A program made the position numbers and the translations under genes. Below, in pieces: positions 53,990-61,667 of a DNA stretch of 64,000 bases. Position 1 is the stretch's first letter; every line of letters starts with the position of its first letter. The stretch is from assembly GCF_000260135.1 (NCBI RefSeq), contig NZ_JH651384.1:4014693-4078692 (forward strand), written 5' to 3'. The DNA comes from Thiothrix nivea DSM 5205 (GTDB lineage: Bacteria > Pseudomonadota > Gammaproteobacteria > Thiotrichales > Thiotrichaceae). Below the pieces are notes generated by a model. The model was not told the origin of the DNA and ran no database searches. It saw only the letters and a program-made list of their open reading frames with translations.

Positions 53990-54935
53990 CTTTGACTGGC
54001 AAGCCAAAAAACTGATGACGCAATGCCCCGAATTGCCGGTCAGCACGGGGCATGACGATTTGCTGAAGACCATCAACGCCCTGTTTGCGCCGCTCAACCT
54101 GGAGTTCTCGCTGGTGCTGGAGCGTAGTGGCTGGCATCGCCTTGGCGGCGTGGTCGACATCGACATGCAACCTGTGGCCAGCAACCTTCGCGTTTGGGCA
54201 GAGGAGGAATCCGACGGTGACGTGGACACCCTGCTCGACAAATACGCCGGGCAGCCGATGTTCGCCACCCGGCTGGAAGGCCGCACCCTGTATTTCACTG
54301 CCCCGACCGGCGACAGGCCGGAGCATTTCCTCCAGCTTGAAATCGAAATCAGTCAGGAAGTGCTTGACCGGCCGTTGTTCGACCCTGAATTCATGCCGGA
54401 CAATATCGAGGAATTCCTCGACCCAATCGACTTCCCGCGCCTGGAACCGGAAGTCATCGGTCAGCCACGCTACGCGTTCCGTCGCCTGCACAAGATGCTG
54501 GATATTTTCCTCGAACAGAACCCACACAGCCGCCATGTACAAAACCTCAACCGCTTCATGCAGGACTGGCATGACAGCAGTGCAGGGCAGAACGAGGATG
54601 TGCCCTTTTGTTCCCGCTGGGTAATGGTGTTGCAGGAATACCAGGGCAGTGACAAGGAAAGCCATTTCAACATCAAGCCGGTGCCTACCTTCACCCAGCC
54701 GCTGAAAGATTTTGAACCGGAGTTGCATGGCTCCAGGCTGGCGCAAACCATTCACGCCTTTGACCGCTGGGTAGGCTATCCGTTTGCCTGGTTTTTCCTG
54801 ATGATCAACCGCAAAGGTGTACCGGTCGAGGTGGCCGACGCTGTGTTGCGTGACCAGATGGAAGCCTACGATTACCTGCCCGCGCGTGACCTCAAAATCC
54901 TGCGCGAGTGGGAAAAACGGCCTTACAGCGTTTAA
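53982..54935 (+). CDS. Unrecognised nif-operon protein, 317 residues
   Basis: I do not recognise a named family. It is a soluble, acidic protein without signal peptide or membrane helices. A beta-rich N-terminal half (LEFSLVLERSGWHRLGGVVD; LEGRTLYFTAPTGDRP) is followed by a helical C-terminal half, with FDRWVGYPFAWFFLMINRKG the most hydrophobic stretch. It contains few cysteines and no obvious catalytic motif. It overlaps the LRV gene by 8 nt and is followed after 17 nt by a DUF3144 gene, so it belongs to the nifHDK transcript. Confidence 0.75.
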   Translation: MNDFDWQAKKLMTQCPELPVSTGHDDLLKTINALFAPLNLEFSLVLERSGWHRLGGVVDIDMQPVASNLRVWAEEESDGDVDTLLDKYAGQPMFATRLEGRTLYFTAPTGDRPEHFLQLEIEISQEVLDRPLFDPEFMPDNIEEFLDPIDFPRLEPEVIGQPRYAFRRLHKMLDIFLEQNPHSRHVQNLNRFMQDWHDSSAGQNEDVPFCSRWVMVLQEYQGSDKESHFNIKPVPTFTQPLKDFEPELHGSRLAQTIHAFDRWVGYPFAWFFLMINRKGVPVEVADAVLRDQMEAYDYLPARDLKILREWEKRPYSV

Positions 54936-54952
54936 ATAAGGGGGAACTGACG

Positions 54953-55207
54953 ATGCAGGAACTGGATTTTCACGAAGTTGCCGACGAATTCGTCAATCTG
55001 GCGAATGATCTGAGCGACGAATGGGCACCGAATTTTCTCAGCGCGGCAATCCTGTACGCGGCGGCACGCTATAACGCTTTCCATTTCATGGAAACCAATG
55101 GTGACCCGGACAAAGAGGTGGCAGCGGTCGAGTATTACACCGAGCAATACCGGCGCATGTTGAAAGAAAACCTGCATGAGCTGAAACACGGTATCGCGCA
55201 TGAATAA
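54953..55207 (+). CDS. DUF3144-like small protein
   Basis: An 84-residue helical protein: VADEFVNLANDLSDEW, AAILYAAARYNAFHF and ending ENLHELKHGIAHE, which fits DUF3144. Function unknown. The ATG at 54953 has GGGGGAAC upstream; an in-frame start 15 codons earlier would lie in the preceding gene. It overlaps the flavodoxin gene by 8 nt. Confidence 0.72.
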   Translation: MQELDFHEVADEFVNLANDLSDEWAPNFLSAAILYAAARYNAFHFMETNGDPDKEVAAVEYYTEQYRRMLKENLHELKHGIAHE

Positions 55208-55745
55208 GATCGGCATCTTTTTCGGCACGGATTCGGGCACGACGCGGTTGATGGCGAAGAAAATGGCCAAGCTGCTGGGCGATGCCGCCGCCAAGCCGGT
55301 CAACGTCAACCGCAGCACGGCGGAGGATCTGCTGCAATACGACGCGCTGATCCTGGGCACGCCGAGTTACGGCGTCAACCAGTTACCGGGCAAGAGTACC
55401 AAGGTTGAAGACGGCTGCTGGGAAGAATTCATGCCACAATTGCAAGGCGCAGATCTTTCCGGCAAGACCATTGCGCTGTATGGCACGGGCGATCAGGAAA
55501 AATACCCTGACCGCTTTGCGCATTCGCTGATCCATCTATACGACTGGTGCATGGCAGGCGGTGCGGAAGTAGTCGGGCAGTGGGCTACCGACGGCTACGA
55601 ATTCGAGCATTCGCCCTCGGTGGTGGACGGAAAATTCGTGGGTCTGGTTCTGGATGAGCGTTCACAAAGCGGCCTAACCGGTGAACGCCTGGCTGCCTGG
55701 ATCGCCCTTGTAAAACCCGCCCTACAGGCCAAACTGACGGGCTGA
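55200..55745 (+). CDS. nifF: Flavodoxin, nif type
   Basis: Long-chain flavodoxin of 181 residues, an FMN electron carrier likely to reduce NifH. The phosphate-binding loop GTDSGTTRLMAKK is at residues 9-21. LILGTPSYGVNQLPG near 51 and YGTGDQEKYPDRFAHSL near 97 frame the flavin. Its place at the end of the nifHDK operon supports NifF. A hairpin terminator follows 22 nt after the stop. Confidence 0.9.
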   Translation: MNKIGIFFGTDSGTTRLMAKKMAKLLGDAAAKPVNVNRSTAEDLLQYDALILGTPSYGVNQLPGKSTKVEDGCWEEFMPQLQGADLSGKTIALYGTGDQEKYPDRFAHSLIHLYDWCMAGGAEVVGQWATDGYEFEHSPSVVDGKFVGLVLDERSQSGLTGERLAAWIALVKPALQAKLTG

Positions 55746-55767
55746 GCATGGCTGACATTTACCACGG

Positions 55768-55791
55768 AGGGCGGCCAACGGTCGCCCTTTT
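55768..55791 (+). terminator. Rho-independent terminator of nifHDK operon
   Basis: AGGGCG (55768-55773) pairs with CGCCCT (55783-55788), with an inner CC/GG pair, followed by TTTT. It closes the first nif operon. Confidence 0.8.
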
Positions 55792-55834
55792 GCATGTTTG
55801 TCATTGTAATCTGTCGGTGTCACACATCCCTCAT

Positions 55835-55850
55835 TGTTGTATTCACTACA
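55835..55850 (+). promoter_or_regulatory. NifA upstream activator sequence for nifX operon
   Basis: TGT-N10-ACA (TGT 55835-55837, ACA 55848-55850), about 46 bp upstream of the -24 element, is nearer than usual. An AT-rich stretch (55851-55885) separates the two. Confidence 0.6.
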
Positions 55851-55895
55851 AAGCAAATAACAGAATAAATTAATATATAACAATGTGTTAAGTAA

Positions 55896-55911
55896 TGGCA
55901 TACGCTTTGCA
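55896..55911 (+). promoter_or_regulatory. Sigma-54 promoter of nifX operon
   Basis: TGGCATACGCTTTGCA has GG at 55897-55898 and GC at 55909-55910, 10 bp apart, one base off the ideal -24 box (T for C in TGGCAC). It lies about 115 nt upstream of the nifX start. Confidence 0.82.
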
Positions 55912-56024
55912 TTACTCTTCTGAACCGGCGGACTACGCCCACGATGAAGCAAACGACGAGGTAGGCGGCTATGGCCCTGACAAGGCGGCTCATGGTGCTC
56001 GGACAAACGACTGAGGATACATTC

Positions 56025-56456
56025 ATGGATACAGCCATCAAGGTGGCCTTCGCATCCACCGACATGAAGCACATCGACCAGCATTTTGGCGCGGCGGAAT
56101 CATTCGCGATTTATGCCATCAACCCCGACGAAGCGCAACTGGCGGAAGCTACCCAGTTCGGCAAGCTGGCAATGGATGGCAACGAAGACAAGCTCGACGC
56201 CAAGATCAAGGCTCTGGATGGCTGCGTGGCGGTGTATTCGCAAGCGGTTGGCGCATCCGCCGTTGCCAAGCTGAAGGCTGCCAACATCCAGCCCATCAAG
56301 GTCAGCAATGGCGCGGTCATAGCCGACCTGATTGAAGCCTTGCAGGACGAACTGCGCCAAGGCCCGACCGCGTGGCTGGCGCAAGCCATCAAGCGGATGC
56401 AAGGGCCGAATGCCGCCCGCTTCGACGCCATGGAAGCCGATGGGTGGGACGAATGA
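56025..56456 (+). CDS. nifX: NifX, FeMo-cofactor carrier/maturation protein
   Basis: A 143-residue NifX-domain protein that shuttles FeMo-co precursors between NifB and NifEN in relatives. It reads IKVAFASTDMKHIDQHFGAAESFAIYAI, with KLKAANIQPIKVSNGAVIADLI later and RMQGPNAARFDAMEADGWDE at the end. The ATG at 56025 (GAGG upstream) is preferred over one 18 codons earlier. It is usually preceded by nifE and nifN; here it follows the promoter directly. The stop overlaps the rseC-like gene by 4 nt. Confidence 0.9.
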   Translation: MDTAIKVAFASTDMKHIDQHFGAAESFAIYAINPDEAQLAEATQFGKLAMDGNEDKLDAKIKALDGCVAVYSQAVGASAVAKLKAANIQPIKVSNGAVIADLIEALQDELRQGPTAWLAQAIKRMQGPNAARFDAMEADGWDE

Positions 56457-56935
56457 TCGAGGAAACCGCCACCGTGGTTGACGCCACCGACGATTATATC
56501 TGGGTGGAAGCCAAAGCCCGCAGCGCTTGTTCCACCTGCGGCTCGCAAAGCGGTTGCAGCACATCCAGCTTGTCGAAACTGTTCGGTGTCCGCCAGCAGC
56601 ATATCCGTCTGCCCAATACCCTAGGCTCCCATGCTGGCGAACAGGTCGTCATTGGCGTGGAGGATCAGGTGATGGTCACGGCCTCGCTGGCCGCCTACAT
56701 CCTGCCGGTGGTGTTGATGATAGCCAGCGCCATCGCTGCTGACAGTGCCGGGTTAAGCGACCAGCAGTCTGCCGCTAGCGCACTGGCTGGCCTATTGGCA
56801 GGGTTGCTGGGCGCAGGTTTCCTGACCGCCAGCTACCGTATGAAGCGCTACTTCCAGCCGCAACTATTACGCAAGGCGGATGCATTCAGCCTCCGCCCGA
56901 TCGAATTCCAACCTTTCCAAGGAGACCAACCATGA
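56453..56935 (+). CDS. RseC/MucC-like membrane protein
   Basis: SoxR-reducing-system RseC family, 160 residues. A Cys-rich N-terminal segment (SACSTCGSQSGCSTSSLSKLFG, residues about 24-45) is followed by VVIGVEDQVMV and two helices (AAYILPVVLMIASAIAA; LAGLLAGLLGAGFLTASY). In relatives RseC works with the Rsx/Rnf electron-transfer complex. Here it lies between nifX and the DUF269 gene with 4-nt overlaps on both sides, so it is part of the nif operon, perhaps for Rnf-driven ferredoxin reduction (inference). Confidence 0.8.
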   Translation: MIEETATVVDATDDYIWVEAKARSACSTCGSQSGCSTSSLSKLFGVRQQHIRLPNTLGSHAGEQVVIGVEDQVMVTASLAAYILPVVLMIASAIAADSAGLSDQQSAASALAGLLAGLLGAGFLTASYRMKRYFQPQLLRKADAFSLRPIEFQPFQGDQP

Positions 56936-57405
56936 GCGAAACCAGCACCCTGATTGCTGCTGACGACCCCGTGCTCGGCACCGATTTCGCCACCGAAATG
57001 CTGCGCCAGATGCGCGCCATGGACAGCTACGGCACTTACGACACCTACACCCCGGCCAAAATCTTGGAGCCGTTCATCCTGACCAAGGCGATGAAACGCG
57101 AAATCCCCATCATCGGTGACCCGGACGAAATCACCATCGCCCGTGTGAAAGCGTTCTACAACGCCATCGCCGCCCTGATCGAAAAGGAATGCAAGCTGAT
57201 GGCCGTGCCAATGCTCAACCTGACCCACGAAGGCTTTGGCCGCGCCATCATTACTGTCGGTAAGCTGGTAGTGGCTGACCGTACCCTGCGCGACGTACAC
57301 CGCTTCGGTTTTGAATCCCTCTCCAAAATGAAGGACGAAGCTGACAAGCTGCTGTCCGTTGCCCTCACCCTGATCGGCGAACACGCCGCCGTTGCCGGAT
57401 TGTAA
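56932..57405 (+). CDS. NifX-associated protein (DUF269)
   Basis: A 157-residue protein of the DUF269 family, found after nifX in most diazotrophs and of unknown biochemical role. Characteristic stretches are FATEMLRQMRAMDSYGTYD, KREIPIIGDPDEITIARVKAFYNAIA and MLNLTHEGFGRAIITVGKLVV. It overlaps the rseC-like gene by 4 nt and precedes the DUF683 gene by 10 nt. Confidence 0.9.
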   Translation: MSETSTLIAADDPVLGTDFATEMLRQMRAMDSYGTYDTYTPAKILEPFILTKAMKREIPIIGDPDEITIARVKAFYNAIAALIEKECKLMAVPMLNLTHEGFGRAIITVGKLVVADRTLRDVHRFGFESLSKMKDEADKLLSVALTLIGEHAAVAGL

Positions 57406-57415
57406 GGAGGCCGCC

Positions 57416-57631
57416 ATGACCCCGGAAGAACTCAAAGCCCTGCAAAAAGCCGTCAACAAGGCCAAGCGTATTGCCACCGAGCACGCCAGCGAACTGCACG
57501 ATCTGGTGGAAGACAAGCTGCCCGCCGGTTACGAGGAACTGCCCGCTGTTGCGCAAGCCACCTACGAAGCCTGCGTCGCCTGGGCGGAGGCCACCGCCAA
57601 ACTGCAAGCCGCCGAAGCGGCAGCCAACTGA
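57416..57631 (+). CDS. DUF683 (CCE_0567-type) small nif protein
   Basis: A 71-residue helical-hairpin protein: ELKALQKAVNKAKRIATEHA, then LPAGYEELPAVAQATYEAC and a long C-terminal helix. This family, with a structural metalloprotein member in cyanobacteria, sits beside DUF269 in nif clusters. The ATG at 57416 has AGGAGG 6 nt upstream. Function unknown. Confidence 0.87.
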   Translation: MTPEELKALQKAVNKAKRIATEHASELHDLVEDKLPAGYEELPAVAQATYEACVAWAEATAKLQAAEAAAN

Positions 57632-57641
57632 GGAGATGCAC

Positions 57642-57956
57642 ATGGAACCGATTACTGGCATTACCCGCGGCGGCGTTGCCTGGACACCCGCCTTCATCAC
57701 CGCCATCAATCAGATCAAATGCATCGGCTGCGGACGCTGCTACAAGGTCTGTCCGCGCGACGTATTTGAACTGGTGGAACGCGACGAACTGGAACTGGAA
57801 GACGACGGCGAAGAGCTGGACGACGATTTCGACGATGATGACAACACCATGGTCATGAACCTGAAAGACGCGCTGGACTGCATCGGCTGTCAGGCGTGCG
57901 CCAAGGTATGCCCAAAGAAATGCATGAGCCACGCGCCGCAAACACTGGCGGCCTGA
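57642..57956 (+). CDS. fdxB: Nif-specific ferredoxin III
   Basis: A 104-residue ferredoxin with two [4Fe-4S] motifs, CIGCGRCYKVCPRDVFEL near residue 28 and CIGCQACAKVCPKKC near 81. They are separated by a very acidic linker (DDGEELDDDFDDDD) typical of FdxB. It is known in nif clusters as the carrier serving FeMo-co synthesis. The ATG at 57642 is chosen: AGGAG lies 6 nt upstream, while an ATG at 57636 abuts it. Confidence 0.92.
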   Translation: MEPITGITRGGVAWTPAFITAINQIKCIGCGRCYKVCPRDVFELVERDELELEDDGEELDDDFDDDDNTMVMNLKDALDCIGCQACAKVCPKKCMSHAPQTLAA

Positions 57957-57983
57957 GGGAATCCACAAGCATGAGGTAGCGGT

Positions 57984-59129
57984 ATGGAAAACACCTTCAT
58001 CACCATCAACGACACCACCCTGCGTGATGGCGAACAGTCTGCCGGGGTCGCTTTCTCGCTCAATGAGAAGCTGGCGATTGCCCGTGGGCTGGATGCGCTG
58101 GGCGTCCCCGAACTGGAAGTTGGCATCCCCGCGATGGGTGAGGAGGAACGTGAATCCATCCGCGCTGTTGCCAGCCTCGGCCTCAACAGTCGCCTGATGG
58201 TGTGGAGCCGGATGCGCCGCGACGACATCCTGCTGTCCCGCGATCTGGGGGTGGACATGATCGACATTTCCATCTCGGTTTCCGACCAGCAGATCACCCA
58301 CAAGCTCAAGCGTGATCGCGAATGGGTATTACGGCAAATCCGCGAGCATGTACAGATTGCACTTGATCTTGGTCTGGGTGTAGGCGTGGGGGGCGAGGAT
58401 TCCTCCCGCGCCGACCACGACTTTCTGCTGCAAGTGCTGGAAACTGCTGAAGCCGCTGGCGCACAACGCTTCCGCTTCGCTGACACGGTGGGGATCATGG
58501 AGCCGTTTTCCACCCACGAATGGATTTCATCGTTACGCGCTCACACCGGCCTCGAAATCGAAATGCACGCGCATGACGACCTCGGCCTCGCCACCGCCAA
58601 CACGCTGGCGGCAGCGCGGGCAGGCGCGACCCACGTCAACACCACCGTCCACGGCCTTGGCGAACGCGCTGGCAACGCACCGTTGGAAGAAGTTGCGCTC
58701 GGCCTCAACCGCCTCTACAACCTGCATTGCGGCATCAACCTGAAACGCTTCCGCAAGCTTTCCTTGCTGGTGGAAAAGGCATCCGGTCGCCCGGTCGGCT
58801 GGCAGAAAAGTTTGGTCGGGGAGGGCGTATTCACCCATGAATCCGGTATCCATGTCGATGGCCTGCTGAAAGATTCGCACAATTACCAGGGTTTCGACCC
58901 GGCGGAAGTTGGCCGCTTTCACCAACTGGTGCTGGGCAAGCATTCGGGTACGCACGGCGTGTTGCGGGCTTATGCGGCACTGGGAATGCAGTTGGAGCAG
59001 GCACAGGCGGAAGCGATCCTGGCACTGGTACGGCGCTATTCCACCAGCCACAAGCAACCGCCAGGGGTGGATGAGTTGTACGGGTTCCTGCAACAGACGG
59101 GGATACAGGGGGCAGACACATGTCACTAG
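57984..59129 (+). CDS. nifV: Homocitrate synthase
   Basis: Condenses acetyl-CoA with 2-oxoglutarate to make homocitrate, the organic ligand of FeMo-co. DRE-TIM signature [55 protein letters not shown] and [11 protein letters not shown] are present. The 381 residues end without the LeuA regulatory domain, which distinguishes it from leuA at 31855. The stop overlaps cysE by 10 nt. Confidence 0.94.
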   Translation: MENTFITINDTTLRDGEQSAGVAFSLNEKLAIARGLDALGVPELEVGIPAMGEEERESIRAVASLGLNSRLMVWSRMRRDDILLSRDLGVDMIDISISVSDQQITHKLKRDREWVLRQIREHVQIALDLGLGVGVGGEDSSRADHDFLLQVLETAEAAGAQRFRFADTVGIMEPFSTHEWISSLRAHTGLEIEMHAHDDLGLATANTLAAARAGATHVNTTVHGLGERAGNAPLEEVALGLNRLYNLHCGINLKRFRKLSLLVEKASGRPVGWQKSLVGEGVFTHESGIHVDGLLKDSHNYQGFDPAEVGRFHQLVLGKHSGTHGVLRAYAALGMQLEQAQAEAILALVRRYSTSHKQPPGVDELYGFLQQTGIQGADTCH

Positions 59130-59947
59130 AAATCGCCGCAAGCACCACAGAAACAACAGAATATTTTAAGAATCCATCTTTTTGGCGACTGATCAGCGAA
59201 GATATCACCTGCGTCTTCCAGCGCGACCCTGCCGCCCGTTCCCGCTGGGAAGTCGCCACCCTCTACCCCGGCATCCACGCCGTCGCGCTGCAACGCATTG
59301 CCCACAGCTTGTGGAAACGCAACTGGCGTTACTTCCCGCGCTTCATTTCCTATACCGCACGCTGGTGGACAAATATCGACATCCATCCGGGGGCGAAAAT
59401 CGGGCGACGTTTTTTCATCGACCACGGGGCTTGCGTGGTGATAGGCGAAACCGCCGAGATTGGTGACGACGTAACGCTCTACCACGGCGTCACGCTCGGC
59501 GGCGTATCCTGGAACAAGGGCAAGCGCCACCCCACCTTGGGCGATCGGGTAGTAGTCGGCGCAGGTGCGAAAATCCTCGGCCCGATCGAGCTGGGCAATG
59601 ATGTGCGGGTGGGAGCTAACTCCGTCGTAGTACGCAATGTCGCCTCCAGCAAAACCGTGGTCGGCATTCCCGCCAAGGTTGTGCAGCGCAACACCGCCCG
59701 CAACGACAACCCGGAAGGCATCGACCTCAACCACCACCTGATTCCAGACCCGGTAGCGGGCGCAATCCAGTGCCTGCTCGACCGCATCCGTCTGCTGGAA
59801 GAAAACGCCGGCAAACGTGGCTGCCTGCATGTCGCCGAGGATGATGACGGCGAAGAATGCCACCACTGCGATGCCCGCGACCTGTGCGACGACGATTTGA
59901 CCTCCCCGACTGAAACCACCATCCACTTCAAGAACAGGAAACAATAA
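59120..59947 (+). CDS. cysE: Serine O-acetyltransferase, nif-linked
   Basis: Makes O-acetylserine for cysteine synthesis, supporting the Fe-S cluster demand of nitrogenase. Left-handed-helix repeats with [43 protein letters not shown] and [20 protein letters not shown] are the SAT fingerprint. The 275-residue protein has an unusual C-terminal tail with [10 protein letters not shown], a Cys/His-rich segment that could bind metal. It is probably a second, nif-specific copy, paralleling cysE1 in Azotobacter. Confidence 0.92.
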   Translation: MSLEIAASTTETTEYFKNPSFWRLISEDITCVFQRDPAARSRWEVATLYPGIHAVALQRIAHSLWKRNWRYFPRFISYTARWWTNIDIHPGAKIGRRFFIDHGACVVIGETAEIGDDVTLYHGVTLGGVSWNKGKRHPTLGDRVVVGAGAKILGPIELGNDVRVGANSVVVRNVASSKTVVGIPAKVVQRNTARNDNPEGIDLNHHLIPDPVAGAIQCLLDRIRLLEENAGKRGCLHVAEDDDGEECHHCDARDLCDDDLTSPTETTIHFKNRKQ

Positions 59948-59949
59948 CA

Positions 59950-60498
59950 ATGGATTTACAGGATTTTGAGGCCGAAGACCTCTACTTCAACGCCGAAATT
60001 AACCCCGAGGTAGCGGAGTTGCTGGATGAAGCCGCCAACCTCTACCCGGAACCCGAGGCCGAAACCCTGTTGTTACGCGCCTATTTCCTTGCCCCCGAAG
60101 ACCTGAACGTGCTGGTCGCGCTCTACCGCTATTTTTATTACCAGCACCGCCTGTCCGACGCACTGATTGTGGCGCATAAAGCCATCACCGTCAGCGGCAG
60201 GCGTCTGAGCCTGCCGGAAGACTGGCGGAGTCTGACCCAGTTGCATCTGGGGCAGGGCGTACTGGTGTCGATGACCCTGACCCGTTTCTACCTGATGGCG
60301 CACAAGGGCGCGGGCTACCTGGAAATGCGCCTGGGCGAGCTGGCAGATGCAGTAGGCCGCTTACAGACGCTGGTCGACATCGACAGCAATGACCGGCTGG
60401 GCGTGAAAGCCCTGCTGGATCTGGCGCAGGAACGTTTGCAGGAACAGCGCTATGCCGAAATGGGAAATGTGATTTCCATGCGGTCTGTTCGCGCCTGA
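59950..60498 (+). CDS. TPR-like nif-operon protein
   Basis: A 182-residue helical protein that looks like two or three degenerate tetratricopeptide repeats (PEVAELLDEAANLYPEPEAE; LNVLVALYRYFYYQHRLSDA; GYLEMRLGELADAVGRLQ). No catalytic motif or export signal. It begins 3 nt after cysE, so it is probably part of the nif operon. Function unknown; a scaffold role would fit the fold but is not shown. Confidence 0.68.
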   Translation: MDLQDFEAEDLYFNAEINPEVAELLDEAANLYPEPEAETLLLRAYFLAPEDLNVLVALYRYFYYQHRLSDALIVAHKAITVSGRRLSLPEDWRSLTQLHLGQGVLVSMTLTRFYLMAHKGAGYLEMRLGELADAVGRLQTLVDIDSNDRLGVKALLDLAQERLQEQRYAEMGNVISMRSVRA

Positions 60499-60553
60499 TG
60501 CTTAAACCCAGTGCATGTCCCAACGGATTTATGCCAAATCATGAGGAATTACC

Positions 60554-61414
60554 ATGTCGGATATGACACTCAAATCCCTGCTTGTCGGCGTCGAAAGCGG
60601 CAAGATCGTCCCTTACCTTGGCGCAGGCGCGTTGCAGGGTTCCGTCGACAAGGCGAACGGGCAAGCCATCCCCGCTGACAGCGATAGCCTGATTCTGGCC
60701 ATGAATGGCGGCAAGCCAATGTCGCAACGCCTGATGTGGGAATTCGCCCGCGCCGCGATGGATGTGGAGCTAAAAAAGGGTCGCAAAGCTGTGCACCGCT
60801 TTCTGGAAGAAACCTACGGCCAACGTGCATGGACTCGTGCCCCCATCCACGATTGGTTGGCCAGCATCGAGCCACAGTATGTCATCGACATCAACCGCGA
60901 TACCCAGTTGCAGGATACCTACGCCGACCAGCCGCATACACTGGTGCGCGGCACGGCACGGATTGCCGGAACCAACTACCGTTTCACCCTGAACGAATAC
61001 ATGGGCAGTGGCGGTTATAAGGAAGTGACCCAGGAAGAGGTCAATCCTGATCTCCCGATCCTGTTCAAACCGATGGGTAGCCCGCGTCCGGATTCGGTTT
61101 ACATTGCCTCCGACGCGGATTATGTCGATTACATCACCGAGTTGATGGGCGGGTTTGCGATTCCGTCCTTCCTCAAGGAATACCGCAAGGGTAAGCAGTA
61201 TCTGTTCATCGGGATGCGTTTCCAGCGTGACACCGAGCGCATGGTGATGTCCGACATTACCTACGCCGCCGCCGAACCGAAAGGTTGGGCACTGATTCCG
61301 CAACCGACCGACAAGGAAAAGCGTTACTGCGCACGGCAGGGCATCGAAATTATCGAAGCCGATGTCAGTGACCTGTTGGCGGCGGCTGGTTTTGCGCCTG
61401 CCGAGGCGGCCTGA
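60554..61414 (+). CDS. SIR2-like domain protein
   Basis: A 286-residue protein resembling the SIR2_2 branch of the sirtuin fold: VPYLGAGALQG near residue 19 (the GAGxS/A NAD-binding loop), PIHDWLASIEPQYVIDINRD near 98, and YLFIGMRFQRDTERM near 216. Zinc cysteines of classical sirtuins are absent. SIR2_2 proteins often cleave NAD in defence contexts; here it lies in a nif operon, so NAD sensing or an unrelated activity is equally possible. It is followed after 2 nt by a small Cys-containing gene. Confidence 0.68.
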   Translation: MSDMTLKSLLVGVESGKIVPYLGAGALQGSVDKANGQAIPADSDSLILAMNGGKPMSQRLMWEFARAAMDVELKKGRKAVHRFLEETYGQRAWTRAPIHDWLASIEPQYVIDINRDTQLQDTYADQPHTLVRGTARIAGTNYRFTLNEYMGSGGYKEVTQEEVNPDLPILFKPMGSPRPDSVYIASDADYVDYITELMGGFAIPSFLKEYRKGKQYLFIGMRFQRDTERMVMSDITYAAAEPKGWALIPQPTDKEKRYCARQGIEIIEADVSDLLAAAGFAPAEAA

Positions 61415-61416
61415 TC

Positions 61417-61653
61417 ATGCGTGAATTTGTTCCCTGCAAGGGCAAGGATGCTTGTCGGGAGGACGGTGAGACTTGCCTGACCTGTGGGCGCAAGCTTACC
61501 GAAGTGGCGCGGGCGGTGTTCCTGATGAACGAACTCAGTGATTTCGTGATCGAGCAGGAGTATGCAAATGTGGACGAGTTTGCAAGCTACATCGCCCGTA
61601 AACTGGTGAAGAAGGTTAAACACCGCCGTGAAACTGCGGACAAACTGATCTGA
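61417..61653 (+). CDS. Small CxxC protein
   Basis: A 78-residue protein not recognised as a named family. The N terminus has four cysteines, VPCKGKDACREDGETCLTCG (Cys7, Cys13, Cys20, Cys23), possibly a metal or Fe-S site. A helical, basic C terminus (ARKLVKKVKHRRETADKL) follows. It is the last gene of the plus-strand nif run; the convergent ABC-F gene ends 14 nt downstream. Confidence 0.65.
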   Translation: MREFVPCKGKDACREDGETCLTCGRKLTEVARAVFLMNELSDFVIEQEYANVDEFASYIARKLVKKVKHRRETADKLI

Positions 61654-61667
61654 TATTCTTTGCCCGG

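Noticed and set aside
57984-59129. A second leuA
   Set aside because: The protein stops before the regulatory domain and sits in the nif operon, so it is NifV.
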